From contig JBBCIG010000012.1 in assembly GCA_037200685.1 (NCBI GenBank), forward strand, positions 1 through 64,000: DNA of 64,000 nucleotides, given 5' to 3'. Made by a program: the position numbers and the translations under genes. The notes beneath the pieces are model-generated. The model had not been told where the DNA came from. It saw nothing but the letters and a program-made list of their open reading frames with translations, and searched no databases. Source of the stretch: JAJKIP01 sp037200685 (GTDB lineage: Bacteria > Bacteroidota > Bacteroidia > Chitinophagales > Chitinophagaceae). Of this stretch, positions 8,540-17,469 are shown in pieces (position 1 is the first letter of the stretch; each line of letters starts with the position of its first letter).

Positions 8540-9868
8540 TTAAACAGTTTCACCTCTATTAAATGTATCGATATTCTTTTCTTTATAATAAATACGAAAG
8601 ACAATTGCGCCAACAACCATAGCTATGAAAAAAATTACGCTTAGCATCCAATTATAATAAACTATCGCTATTAAACACACAACAGATAATATCAAAGCTA
8701 TCGCCGGGAACCAGGGATAAAGCGGGGCCTTAAAAGGCCTTTCCATCAAAGGCTCTTTTTTTCTCAGTATAAATAAGCTTATCATACTGGTTATGTACAT
8801 CACAACAGCGCCCAATACGGAAATGATAATCAGTTTATCTGTTTTGCCTGAAAGAATCGCAATAATGCCCGCCAGTCCACCCAGCATTAAAGCCCAATGC
8901 GGCGTTTTCGTTTTGGAATGAACTTTAGAAAGAAAAAAGGGAAGGTAACCACTTCGTGCCTGTGCGAATATTTGCCTTGAATAACCAATGATAATACTGT
9001 GAAATGAAGCTATTAAACCAAACAAACCAATGCCTGCAAATATTTTTGTAAGATCATTTTGTTTCCCTAATACAATACCTATTGATTCCGGCAAAGGATA
9101 ATCAATAGCTGATAATCGTTGCCAATCCGTTACGCCACCTGTTAATATCATTACACCAAGAGCAAGAAACATTAATGTTATTATTCCAGCAATATACCCT
9201 TTTGGTATTGTTCGTTTCGGATCTTTCGCTTCTTCTGACGCCATCGCTACACCTTCAATAGCGAGGTAAAACCAGATAGCGAAAGGTAATGCGGCAAAAA
9301 TACCTTTCCAGCCAAAAGGCAAACTGTTGTGCATAAAATTTCCCATGCTGAAATGCGGGGCGATGATGCCCATATAAATTAACAACTCCCCCACGGCAAG
9401 AATGGTGACCACCAATGTAAAGACAGCGGATTCTTTTATTCCCAACAGGTTGATAATAGTAAACAAAACATAGCAGCTCATCGCCGTATAGGTAATATCT
9501 AATGCAGGATATAAGAAATGCAAGTAACTACCTAAGGCAAAAGCAATAGCAGGTGCGGCCAACACAAACTCAACCAGTGTCGCAAACCCCGCAATAAAAC
9601 CTCCCATCGGGCCCATTGCTTTATAGGCATAAGCAAAAGGGCCACCGGCATTCGGAATACTTGTTGTCAATTCCGTAAAACTAAAAACGAATGTGACATA
9701 AAGAACTGTAACGATAATAGTGGCAATCAGTAATCCCATAGTACCGGCAACAGCCCATCCATAATTCCACCCGAAATACTCACCGGAAATAACAAGGCCT
9801 ACCGCTATCGCCCATATATGTGTTGCGCTTAATACTTTTTTAAGAGAAGAAGGTTGTGGTGCTGACAT
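8540..9868 (-). CDS. Ethanolamine permease (APC superfamily)
   Basis: A 442-residue amino acid-polyamine-organocation transporter with about 12 transmembrane helices. The unwound first helix carries VGLVISGEYFGWNYGW, typical of ethanolamine permeases, and helix 6 contains FYLAIEGVAMASEE, where ordinary amino-acid permeases have a related motif. It is the first gene of the permease-eutB-eutC operon, which supports ethanolamine (or a close relative such as choline-derived amines) as substrate. A leaderless or short-leader start is expected because the ATG follows a compact spacer of about 85 bp from the yggS gene, which ends at 9954 on the same strand. Confidence 0.9.
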   Translation of the reverse strand: MSAPQPSSLKKVLSATHIWAIAVGLVISGEYFGWNYGWAVAGTMGLLIATIIVTVLYVTFVFSFTELTTSIPNAGGPFAYAYKAMGPMGGFIAGFATLVEFVLAAPAIAFALGSYLHFLYPALDITYTAMSCYVLFTIINLLGIKESAVFTLVVTILAVGELLIYMGIIAPHFSMGNFMHNSLPFGWKGIFAALPFAIWFYLAIEGVAMASEEAKDPKRTIPKGYIAGIITLMFLALGVMILTGGVTDWQRLSAIDYPLPESIGIVLGKQNDLTKIFAGIGLFGLIASFHSIIIGYSRQIFAQARSGYLPFFLSKVHSKTKTPHWALMLGGLAGIIAILSGKTDKLIIISVLGAVVMYITSMISLFILRKKEPLMERPFKAPLYPWFPAIALILSVVCLIAIVYYNWMLSVIFFIAMVVGAIVFRIYYKEKNIDTFNRGETV

Positions 9869-9953
9869 TGCCTGCAGTTGTATTGAAGTTTACCGGGCAA
9901 CCAATCGTTATGCTGAAAGATAATACAGTTACCGTACAATACAAGCGACGAGA

Positions 9954-10661
9954 TCATTTATTAGAACTGCGTTCCCCGAAAATCAGGCTGCCGATCCGCA
10001 CCATCGTGCTGCCTTCTTCAATAGCGATTTTATAGTCTGCGGACATACCCATAGAGATAATCCGCAACTGGCAATTAGCAATGGGCAATGTTTCGTGTTT
10101 ATCAAAAATAGTTTTCAGCCGTTGAAATTCTTTTCGCACTTTATTCATATCCTCCGTAAAACTTGCCATTCCCATCAAACCAACAATCTTGATATTTTTC
10201 AATTCGTGTAATTCGTCTGAATTCGTGTTTTTGTGTAATTCGCTTGAATTCGTTTTAAAAATCTCATTCAATTCGTTTTCATCAAACCCAAACTTCGTTT
10301 CTTCATCCGCTATATGCACCTGCAGCAAACAATCAATTACACGGCTAATCTTTCCCGCCTGTTTATTTATTTCTTTTAAAAGTTTGAAACTGTCCACGCC
10401 ATGTATCAAATGAACAAACGGCGCAATGTATTTCACTTTATTACTTTGCAAATGCCCGATATAATGCCAGCGAATGTGTGAAGGAAGCTGCGGCTGCTTA
10501 TCCACTAATTCCTGCACATAGTTTTCACCAAAATCCCTTTGGCCCAGGTCATATAACGCTTTAATATCTTCGACCGGTTTTGTTTTGGAGACAGCAACAA
10601 GCGTTACTTTATCATCCAGTTCATCAATTATCTTTTTATATACTTCTTTATCAATAGCCAT
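9954..10661 (-). CDS. yggS: YggS/PROSC-family pyridoxal phosphate homeostasis protein
   Basis: A PLP-binding alanine-racemase-like barrel that buffers free pyridoxal 5'-phosphate and affects amino-acid balance. The PLP lysine is Lys26 in LVAVSKTKP; the family motifs FGENYVQEL, WHYIGHLQSNK and GMSADYKIAIEEGSTMVRIG are all present. Length is 235 residues against about 220-230 normally. The surplus is a segment around residues 125-155 (NELNEIF... through DELHELKN) encoded by degenerate repeats, discussed separately. It is likely co-transcribed with, or just downstream of, the amidohydrolase at 10676, which ends 14 bp away. Confidence 0.95.
   Translation of the reverse strand: MAIDKEVYKKIIDELDDKVTLVAVSKTKPVEDIKALYDLGQRDFGENYVQELVDKQPQLPSHIRWHYIGHLQSNKVKYIAPFVHLIHGVDSFKLLKEINKQAGKISRVIDCLLQVHIADEETKFGFDENELNEIFKTNSSELHKNTNSDELHELKNIKIVGLMGMASFTEDMNKVRKEFQRLKTIFDKHETLPIANCQLRIISMGMSADYKIAIEEGSTMVRIGSLIFGERSSNK
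10189..10282. repeat. Simple ACGAATT-type repeat inside yggS
   Basis: Degenerate tandem units of an ACACGAATT / GACGAATT motif (read on the minus strand) sit within the yggS coding sequence and add about 15-25 residues without breaking the frame. The same kind of motif occurs intergenically at 38325-38353. The insert falls between the helix after the PLP-barrel strand HIADEETKFG and the conserved strand KIVGLMGMA, which should be a surface loop. Confidence 0.7.
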
Positions 10662-10675
10662 CTATTCTTCAACGT

Positions 10676-11953
10676 TTACTTAACATTCATAAAGATTTCG
10701 CCATCTTTCATTATAAATTTCAATTTATACAACGACGAAATAAAAGTCTTTTCCATATCCCCGTCAAAGGCGACAATATCCGCAATCATTCCTTCTTTTA
10801 TAACACCCGTAAACTTATCTACGCCGCAGGCAATAGCTGCATTTTTTGTAGCGGTTTTTAAAACTTCGTTTGATTTACCACATCCCACATAATAAGCTTC
10901 CATCGAATTTTTAGCCACGGTTCCTTCCGGCCTTAGCGTATAGATATACATATCCGAACCGTTTACCACTATCACCCCTTTTTCAATCGCTTTCTTTACG
11001 ATTTCAATATTTTGGCCAGCATATTGTTTAAATGCCAGCCTCTCCTCAGGTGTTTGCTTTTTTTCAGGATCAAACAATTCCATATAATTTTCAAAAGTGC
11101 TAATCGTCGGCACCAGGTATACTTTCTGTTTCACCATCCTGTCCAGCAAGCTGTCTGCAATACCATATCCATGTTCAATCCCATCCACGCCTGCATCAAG
11201 TGCTTTTGTTATTACAAAATCATTGGTTGCATGCGCCGTTACCTTCAGACCATATTGATGGGCTGTTTTCACAATGGACTTTACTTCATCAACCGAAAGC
11301 GTCAGCAACCCATCGCCCATCACCACTTTTATTAGATCCACTCCATGCGAGATATGATCTTTTACTGCCTCTCGTGCATCATCCGCATTTTTAATCACCC
11401 GGTATTCACGGTCAATCACGAACCTGTTTTGCGAAGAGAGGTTAAAAAACTGTCCGTCTTCCGGGCTTAATATCGGCCCCGATACAATCATCCGCGGCCC
11501 TACCACCCAACCATTATTAATAGCCCGTTTAATATTCAGGTCAAGAAACATTCCCGAATTACCCAAATCTCTTATCGTAGTAAAACCAGCTTCTAAATAT
11601 GTACGTGCAATTTTCACCGCTCTCAATGATCGTTCAATATCTGAATGCATCAACACATCCGTTTCCAACGGGTCAGTTGATTTTTGAACTGTAAGAATAT
11701 GTGTATGTGCATCTATAAGACCGGGGCTTACTGTACAATTTTGTAAATTGATTACTTCAGCACTGTCAGGTTTAGAAATATTTTTTCCAACTTTAATAAT
11801 CTTCTTTCCTTTCACCAATATTTCCTGGTTGGTAACGAAAATATTTTTTTCGCTGTCGTACAGCTTACCAACTTTCAGCAAATATATTTTGGAAGATTGC
11901 CCTTGTGCAATGAACCAGATAGATAAAATAAAAATGAGCAGGATATTTTTCAT
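10676..11953 (-). CDS. Secreted amidohydrolase (imidazolonepropionase/prolidase-like)
   Basis: 425 residues with a signal peptide (MKNILLIFILSIWFIAQG). This is a metal-dependent amidohydrolase barrel: HTH at His83/His85 in DAHTHI, a probable carboxylated lysine in VDLIKVVMG, metal histidines in KVTAHATND and GIEHGYG, and the catalytic aspartate in VVNGSDMYIY. The family includes Xaa-Pro/Xaa-Arg dipeptidases and imidazolonepropionase-like enzymes; the exact substrate is not visible. Export points to periplasmic peptide or amide scavenging. It is followed by yggS after 14 bp and preceded by an acyl-CoA dehydrogenase gene on the same strand. Confidence 0.88.
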   Translation of the reverse strand: MKNILLIFILSIWFIAQGQSSKIYLLKVGKLYDSEKNIFVTNQEILVKGKKIIKVGKNISKPDSAEVINLQNCTVSPGLIDAHTHILTVQKSTDPLETDVLMHSDIERSLRAVKIARTYLEAGFTTIRDLGNSGMFLDLNIKRAINNGWVVGPRMIVSGPILSPEDGQFFNLSSQNRFVIDREYRVIKNADDAREAVKDHISHGVDLIKVVMGDGLLTLSVDEVKSIVKTAHQYGLKVTAHATNDFVITKALDAGVDGIEHGYGIADSLLDRMVKQKVYLVPTISTFENYMELFDPEKKQTPEERLAFKQYAGQNIEIVKKAIEKGVIVVNGSDMYIYTLRPEGTVAKNSMEAYYVGCGKSNEVLKTATKNAAIACGVDKFTGVIKEGMIADIVAFDGDMEKTFISSLYKLKFIMKDGEIFMNVK

Positions 11954-11995
11954 AAGCTAACGATACGTCAAAGAAGATATACTTACTTATATAAA

Positions 11996-13150
11996 TTACC
12001 GGAGAATAGCACGGCTGATAACAATACGCTGCACTTCACTCGTGCCTTCATATATCTGTGTGATCTTGGCATCACGCATCAACCGCTCCACGTGGTATTC
12101 TTTTACAAAACCATAGCCGCCATGTATCTGCACCGCTTCAACCGCCGTCCACATAGCAGTTTCAGATGCATACACTTTCGCCATCGATGAGCTCAATGCA
12201 TAATCAAGGTGATTATCTTTTTCCCATGCCGCTTTCAGGCATAACATTCTCGTCGCTTCAATCCTTGTCGCCATATCTGCCAGTTTAAATGCAATCGCCT
12301 GGTGGTTCATAATCTCGGTACCAAAAGCCTTTCTTGTTTTGGAATATGCTTTTGCCAGTTCATAAGCACCGCTGGCAATGCCCAGTGCCTGCGATGCAAT
12401 GCCAATGCGGCCACCCGCCAATGTCTTCATCGCAAACTTAAAACCGAAACCATCTTCACCAATGCGGTTTTCCTTCGGCACTTTCACATCCGTGAACATT
12501 ACCGTATGCGTATCACTTCCGCGAATGCCGAGTTTATTTTCTTTAGCCGCTACCACCACGCCCGGCCAATTCTTTTCTACAATAAATGTATTAATGCCCT
12601 TCGTACCTTTTGATGCATCCGTTTGCGCCATCACTAAATACACAGACGCAGTGCTGCCATTCGTGATCCAGTTCTTTGTACCGCTCAATAAATAATGATC
12701 GCCTTTATCTTCCGCCGTCGTCCGTTGCGAAGTGGCATCGCTACCTGCTTCCGGTTCACTCAGCATAAATGCGCCGATATACAATTCACCATCTTTCTTT
12801 CCCTGCGCTAATGGCTTCAGGTATTTTTGTTTTTGTTCTTCCGATCCATATTGTTGCAGTCCATAACACACCAAACTATTATTCACACTCATGCACACAC
12901 TCACACTCGCATCAATCTTCGACACTTCTTCCATCGCCAGCACATAACTAATCGTGTCCATTCCCGCACCGCCATATTCCGGTTGCACCATCATCCCCAT
13001 AAAACCAAGATCAGCCAGCTTCATGATCTGCTCCCGTGGAAATTTTTGCTGCTCATCCCGCTCAATCACTCCCGGCAGGCAATCCTGCTGCGCAAAATCC
13101 CGCGCCGCTTTTTGAATCATCAATTGCTCTTCTGAAAATTGAAATTGCAT
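11996..13150 (-). CDS. Acyl-CoA dehydrogenase
   Basis: A 384-residue FAD-dependent acyl-CoA dehydrogenase of the short/branched-chain type, catalysing alpha,beta-desaturation of acyl-CoA in fatty-acid or branched-chain amino-acid breakdown. Signatures are AFMLSEPEAGSD (FAD/substrate loop), NWITNG, IHGGYGF and, near the C-terminus, QIYEGTSEVQR, which places the catalytic base at Glu368. Length is typical. No beta-oxidation partners are next to it, so the specific pathway cannot be assigned. Cytosolic. Confidence 0.96.
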   Translation of the reverse strand: MQFQFSEEQLMIQKAARDFAQQDCLPGVIERDEQQKFPREQIMKLADLGFMGMMVQPEYGGAGMDTISYVLAMEEVSKIDASVSVCMSVNNSLVCYGLQQYGSEEQKQKYLKPLAQGKKDGELYIGAFMLSEPEAGSDATSQRTTAEDKGDHYLLSGTKNWITNGSTASVYLVMAQTDASKGTKGINTFIVEKNWPGVVVAAKENKLGIRGSDTHTVMFTDVKVPKENRIGEDGFGFKFAMKTLAGGRIGIASQALGIASGAYELAKAYSKTRKAFGTEIMNHQAIAFKLADMATRIEATRMLCLKAAWEKDNHLDYALSSSMAKVYASETAMWTAVEAVQIHGGYGFVKEYHVERLMRDAKITQIYEGTSEVQRIVISRAILR

Positions 13151-13249
13151 GTACTATTTATTTGTATCGCCACAAAGATAGGCAGCTATGGAATTATAGT
13201 TAAAATTGCCTGGTTTTTGAAACTGTTTCAGAACAGTTGCTTTATTATG

Positions 13250-13487
13250 AGCCCTGCGACATTGCTACTAGCATCGCCTGTTGTTGAGCGAAGCGAAATC
13301 CCGATGTATATCGGGACGACGCATTATTAGCCGAGCTGCAGTGCTACTATCATCGTCTGTTGCGACGCTCCGTTCATCTTTCTGTTCTTTACTCAGCAAA
13401 TAACGTCGCTCCCGATAGCTATCGGGATTACCCTGAGCGAAGTCGAAGGGTCGCACTCTTCAGCGTTCGGTAATTCTATTCAGCATT
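13250..13487. repeat. R1 dispersed repeat, copy 1 (long form)
   Basis: The first of nine copies of an intergenic element (R1). The left part reads GCTACTATCATCGTCTGTTGC and the right part GTCGCACTCTTCA to ATTCTATTCAGCA. Between them this copy has about 100 extra bases, including a diverged second copy of the right-hand unit and the 20-bp palindrome ATCCCGATAGCTATCGGGAT. No coding potential is evident. It lies between the acyl-CoA dehydrogenase start and the transposase region. Confidence 0.8.
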
Positions 13488-13597
13488 TGCGACACCTCCG
13501 ATAAATATCAGATTTTATCATACCCGAAGCACTGTTTTAACGTAGCCTGCGGTAATTCAGCTCGTGGTTTCAACTCAACCCACCGTTTTAAACCCAG

Positions 13598-14386
13598 CCC
13601 ACAGTTTTAACCGTGGGAACAATAAACATCCGCATCATCCCAAAACCATTTTAATGGTTTACATAAACCTATCACCATTATCTCATCGATTTAAACAACG
13701 ACCCATGATCGAAAAATCGTGATTTTTCTCAAATGGAAAAATGGTTAAAACCATTTACCTACATTTAAAACGCTATAAAAAACCCACGGTTAAAACCGTG
13801 GGCTGAAAAATCATAACACCATAAAATCATTTATTGATTTTCCTAAAAACCTCCGCATGTCACACTCACTTACTAAAATCTGGATACATACCATCTGGGC
13901 AACGAAAGAGAGATATCCATTAATCCAACCATCCATTGAAAAGAAAGTGCATAATTATATGGCAACTGAATTTCTTGAAGTTGGCGCTCCTGCCCGTATT
14001 ATTAATGGTATGCCTGATCATATTCATTGCCTCTTCTTACTAAACTCCCAAAAATCTCTATCTGAAATAATCAAACAGGTAAAAGGCGGCACTGCCTATT
14101 GGATAAACGAGCAAAATTTAATTAAAGAAAAATTTTCATGGCAAACTGGCTATGCCGCCTATTCGGTCAGCGAATCAGCGGCAGAAAAAGTATTCCTGTA
14201 TATCTTAAATCAAAAGAAGCATCACAGCAAAACAATCTTCACCAAGGAGTATGATGAATTTATAAAAATACATGGCCTACAAAATAAACAGGCATAGGCA
14301 GGTTCAGCCAAGGTTTAACCAGCCCATGGTTTTAACCATGGGTCAACATAAATCATAAATCTCGCATATAACCATTTTAATGGTTT
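13598..14386. mobile_element. RAYT transposase gene between two REP-like palindrome modules
   Basis: A HUH transposase gene lies between two directly repeated modules. Each module has a 20-bp palindrome (left 13598-13617, CCCACAGTTTTAACCGTGGG; right 14323-14342, CCCATGGTTTTAACCATGGG), about 26-27 bases of spacer, then AACCATTTTAATGGTT (13644-13659 and 14370-14385). A further palindrome, CCCACGGTTAAAACCGTGGG, sits at 13783-13802 just before the gene. This fits a REP-associated tyrosine transposase with its cognate REP sequences. The ends of the mobile unit, if it moves at all, are inferred. Confidence 0.75.
13857..14297 (+). CDS. REP-associated / IS200-like HUH transposase
   Basis: A 146-residue Y1-transposase-domain protein. 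The HUH metal motif is DHIHCLFLL (His55, His57), and Tyr115 in FLYILNQ is in the position of the catalytic tyrosine that nicks single-stranded DNA. It is small like IS200/IS605 TnpA, but the surrounding palindromes and single-copy setting favour a RAYT, a domesticated relative that handles REP hairpins. The protein looks intact, so activity is possible. No accessory tnpB is present. Confidence 0.88.
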   Translation: MSHSLTKIWIHTIWATKERYPLIQPSIEKKVHNYMATEFLEVGAPARIINGMPDHIHCLFLLNSQKSLSEIIKQVKGGTAYWINEQNLIKEKFSWQTGYAAYSVSESAAEKVFLYILNQKKHHSKTIFTKEYDEFIKIHGLQNKQA

Positions 14387-14676
14387 ATAAAATAATTTGC
14401 CGCAACTAGGATAACAAGTAATAATGTAATACTTGGCCTGATTTAATGACCATGATCAATTTTCTCCCGCATTTATAAACATATCTCTCCCATCGTAAAA
14501 GTCCTTTCAACTTTCTTTTTCACCTTAAGGCTATTTTAAGCTTATCCAATATAGATTGGCACTTTGAAGCAGTTAAGGTCATCCTCTTCCACCATTTTAT
14601 TTCCCTGAGTTTGATTTCCTGCGCATCCCATCCTCTGAGAATTCAAGTTGCGATAACCACAAATTACAAGCCGCCA
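14387..14676. other. Intergenic stretch without a recognised gene
   Basis: About 290 bases between the right palindrome module and the glycosyltransferase gene. I see no open frame with family resemblance, only AT-rich sequence that presumably holds the promoter of the 14677-17467 operon. A frame beginning at a TTG at 14611 could extend the glycosyltransferase by 22 residues, but these look unlike the family. Confidence 0.5.
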
Positions 14677-15429
14677 ATGCCAGGTCAACAGCGTAATGCT
14701 ATTACTATTGTATTGCCCATGTATCACCCCAAAGGTGAGTGGCCAAAACAGTTTATCGAAAACGTCAGGGATCTCAATGCATCTTTATCTCCGGCGCTGC
14801 AATTAGAATACATTGTCGTGCATGACGGCACGCCTGATCAATCTGCCATTGATAGTTTTAAGGATATCTGCCAACATCATAAAGAAATAAAATTTACCTG
14901 GTATAAAAAGAACCAGGGCAAAGGATATGCGTTAAGGTATGGTGTTGCGCTTTCTTCTTTTCCTAATGTCCTGACCATGGACTTCGATTTCCCTTATTGC
15001 AAAGAGAGTATTATCGAAATGATCGGTTTATTGCACCAGGGCCATGACGTAATAGTTGGAAAAAGGTCAAGTGATTACTTTCAACAAATTCCAACAAAAA
15101 GAAAAATCATTTCTAAAACATGCTCCTGGCTCGCCAGTTCTTTTTTAGGGCTGCCCTTAAAAGATACCCAATCAGGAATTAAAGGTTTTAATGAAAAAGG
15201 CAGAGCGGTTTTTCTCCAAACAACTATTAAAAGATTTCTTGTAGATACTGAATTTATTCTCCGGGCTTCCAAGAAAAACCTGAATATGAAAACCATACAG
15301 ATTCAGCCTAAGCCTGATCTCTCTTTCAGTAATTTCGGGTTTCGTGTCATCAAAACTGAAACTGGTAATTTTCTTAAACTTTTATACCTCAACCAGTCTT
15401 TAGCAAAGACAGTTAATCATTCTCTTTAA
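14677..15429 (+). CDS. Family 2 glycosyltransferase
   Basis: A 250-residue GT-A fold glycosyltransferase of the polyprenyl-phosphate-sugar synthase / GT2 type. It has the N-terminal strand ITIVLPMYHP, a donor-site YIVVHDGTPD and the metal-binding DxD in LTMDFDFPY, followed by QSGIKGFN, a motif seen in dolichol-phosphate-mannose-synthase-like enzymes. It has no membrane helices, so it is probably a cytosolic enzyme charging a lipid carrier with sugar. It begins a three-gene unit with a GT87-like membrane transferase (30 bp downstream) and a polysaccharide deacetylase, which suggests assembly of an envelope glycan or glycolipid. Confidence 0.85.
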   Translation: MPGQQRNAITIVLPMYHPKGEWPKQFIENVRDLNASLSPALQLEYIVVHDGTPDQSAIDSFKDICQHHKEIKFTWYKKNQGKGYALRYGVALSSFPNVLTMDFDFPYCKESIIEMIGLLHQGHDVIVGKRSSDYFQQIPTKRKIISKTCSWLASSFLGLPLKDTQSGIKGFNEKGRAVFLQTTIKRFLVDTEFILRASKKNLNMKTIQIQPKPDLSFSNFGFRVIKTETGNFLKLLYLNQSLAKTVNHSL

Positions 15430-15458
15430 ATTAAGCGGTTAATTTTCTATTTTGTAAA

Positions 15459-16673
15459 ATGAAAACTTATACAAAGTTTTTATACAAGTATTTAATTAAA
15501 CTGGTAAACAACAGGAAAGTAGTACTCATCTTGTGGTTTGGCGCTGCCTTCTATGGAGCCATTAAAGCGATTACCAATAACTACATTAATAATTATATCA
15601 TATTTAAACATGTTTACTTCCACACGGTAAACAGCACTAACCTCTATCTTCCTTACCCGGCTGAATATTCAGATGTTAACCTTTACGGTCCCTTTTTCAG
15701 TTTGATCATTGCTCCTTTTACTTATTTGCCTGACAAAGCAGGCATTTTATTATGGGTGATGGCGAATGCGTTTTTCCTGTTTTTCGCTATCTCCAAACTT
15801 CCTGTTTCGGATAAGTGGAAAAACATAATGCTGTTATTAAGCTTGTCGGAATTAATAACCACAAGCGTTGCCCTGGAAACAAATGCATTGGTTTGCGCCT
15901 GTATTATGTTAGGGTTCTCTTATACAAAAAAGGAAAAAGACATCTGGGCGTTATTTTTTATCGTGGCCGCTGCGTTCATAAAAATTTATGGTATCGCCGG
16001 GCTCGCCTTTTTCATTTTCAGTAAAAAGAAATTACAGTTTGCAGCATGGGCAATTGCCTGGAGTGTTCTTTTCTTTTTTGCACCAATAGCATTTACGAGT
16101 TTTAATTTTCTTGTACAATCCTATGCAGATTGGTACGACGGATTAACGGTTAAAGGAGAAAAAAATATTGGCTTAGGCCAGGAAAGTTTATACCAGAATA
16201 TTTCCCTGCTGGGTATGATTCGCAGGATATTTTATTTACCCCAACTAAATGATGCTTTGATTCTCATTCCCGCCTTTTTTCTATTCGTCAGCCAGTACAT
16301 GCGGTATAAATTTATTAATGACACTGAATACCAATTGTACATATTGTGCTCGGTATTGCTTTCGATTGTACTATTTAGTACTGGATCAGAATCCCCTACT
16401 TATATCATTGCAATTCCGGCTATGATCCTTTGGTACCTGCTGCAGCCAAAAACAAAATGGGTCACTATTTTTTTTATCATAGCTTTCCTGTTTACTACAT
16501 TTACCTATTCAGATATTTTTACACCCTGGGCGAGAACGCATTTATCCAAACCTTATTCCTTAAAAGCGTTTTTTCCTTTTGTGATATGGATGATCATTCT
16601 CGTGCAAATACACATCAGGCAATTTTTAAAAGCAATGCAATCGTTTGGCCCGATGAAACTGGCAAAAACCTGA
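15459..16673 (+). CDS. GT87-like integral-membrane glycosyltransferase (DUF2029 type)
   Basis: 404 residues with about 10-12 transmembrane helices and a YGPFFSLIIAPF segment resembling the conserved loop of GT87/DUF2029 polyprenol-phosphate-dependent mannosyltransferases. Such enzymes transfer a sugar from a lipid-phosphate donor on the outer face of the membrane. The upstream GT2 could make that donor, and the deacetylase 8 bp downstream could edit the product. The pathway assignment is inference from these neighbours; the sugar is unknown. Confidence 0.75.
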   Translation: MKTYTKFLYKYLIKLVNNRKVVLILWFGAAFYGAIKAITNNYINNYIIFKHVYFHTVNSTNLYLPYPAEYSDVNLYGPFFSLIIAPFTYLPDKAGILLWVMANAFFLFFAISKLPVSDKWKNIMLLLSLSELITTSVALETNALVCACIMLGFSYTKKEKDIWALFFIVAAAFIKIYGIAGLAFFIFSKKKLQFAAWAIAWSVLFFFAPIAFTSFNFLVQSYADWYDGLTVKGEKNIGLGQESLYQNISLLGMIRRIFYLPQLNDALILIPAFFLFVSQYMRYKFINDTEYQLYILCSVLLSIVLFSTGSESPTYIIAIPAMILWYLLQPKTKWVTIFFIIAFLFTTFTYSDIFTPWARTHLSKPYSLKAFFPFVIWMIILVQIHIRQFLKAMQSFGPMKLAKT

Positions 16674-16681
16674 ACTCCTGA

Positions 16682-17467
16682 ATGTCATCCACCCGAAAAA
16701 TATTATTGACATTTGATGTGGAAGAATTTGATCTTCCCCTGGAATATAACCAGCAAATTTCATTACAGGAGCAATTAGTAACAGGATACAATGGTTTGCA
16801 ACGAATTGAAGACATATTGAATTCAGCGGCGGCTTCTACCACATTGTTTACAACTGCCGTCTTCGCCGAAAATTTTCCAAACGACATCAGGGAACTTTCT
16901 GAAAAGCATGAAATCGCTTCGCACTGCTTCTCTCATTCCACTTTCGAGGAAAAAGACCTGCAGCGTTCAAAAGAAAAGCTAGAATCAATAACGGGTAAAA
17001 AAATAACTGGCTTGCGTATGCCCCGTATGCGAAAAGTTGAACCGGGCCTGGTACGTGAAGCGGGTTATGCTTACAACTCAAGTATCAATCCGACATGGCT
17101 TCCTGGCCGTTATAATAATCTAAAAGTTCCAAGGCTTCCATTTAAAGAAAATAATTTATTACAGTTTCCGGTCTCTGTTTCACCGCATTTACGCATTCCT
17201 TTGTTCTGGCTGGCATTTAAAAATATGCCTTACCATTTATACTTACGCATTGTTTTGCAAACGTTGAAACATGATGGCTATGTTTGTTTATATTTTCACC
17301 CCTGGGAGTTTATTGATCTCTCTGTATATAAAATTCCTTCTTACATAAAAAAAGGAAGTAAAAATAAGTTGCTGATCAAAATGAAAAGACTTGTCGCAGA
17401 CCTGTCAAATGAAGGTGAGTTCGTTACAATGGAAAAATATATTTCGGATAACACGTTGACAACTTAA
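16682..17467 (+). CDS. Polysaccharide deacetylase (NodB/CE4-like)
   Basis: A 261-residue NodB-homology domain. The catalytic/metal motif is FDVEEFD (Asp12), and the metal histidines are His81 and His85 in HCFSH. A late FHPWEF carries the family's third conserved histidine. There is no signal peptide, so it probably acts on a lipid-linked sugar at the cytosolic membrane face, like related deacetylases in glycolipid synthesis. It is the third gene of the 14677-17467 operon. It ends 2 bp before the stop of the converging histidine kinase. Confidence 0.85.
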   Translation: MSSTRKILLTFDVEEFDLPLEYNQQISLQEQLVTGYNGLQRIEDILNSAAASTTLFTTAVFAENFPNDIRELSEKHEIASHCFSHSTFEEKDLQRSKEKLESITGKKITGLRMPRMRKVEPGLVREAGYAYNSSINPTWLPGRYNNLKVPRLPFKENNLLQFPVSVSPHLRIPLFWLAFKNMPYHLYLRIVLQTLKHDGYVCLYFHPWEFIDLSVYKIPSYIKKGSKNKLLIKMKRLVADLSNEGEFVTMEKYISDNTLTT

Positions 17468-17469
17468 TA

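Noticed and set aside
12302..13135. Several open frames opposite the acyl-CoA dehydrogenase gene
   Set aside because: The opposite strand encodes a complete, well-conserved enzyme, so these are antisense artefacts.
13250..13487. R1 as an insertion sequence
   Set aside because: It carries no transposase and no clear terminal inverted repeats; it is better treated as a dispersed noncoding repeat.
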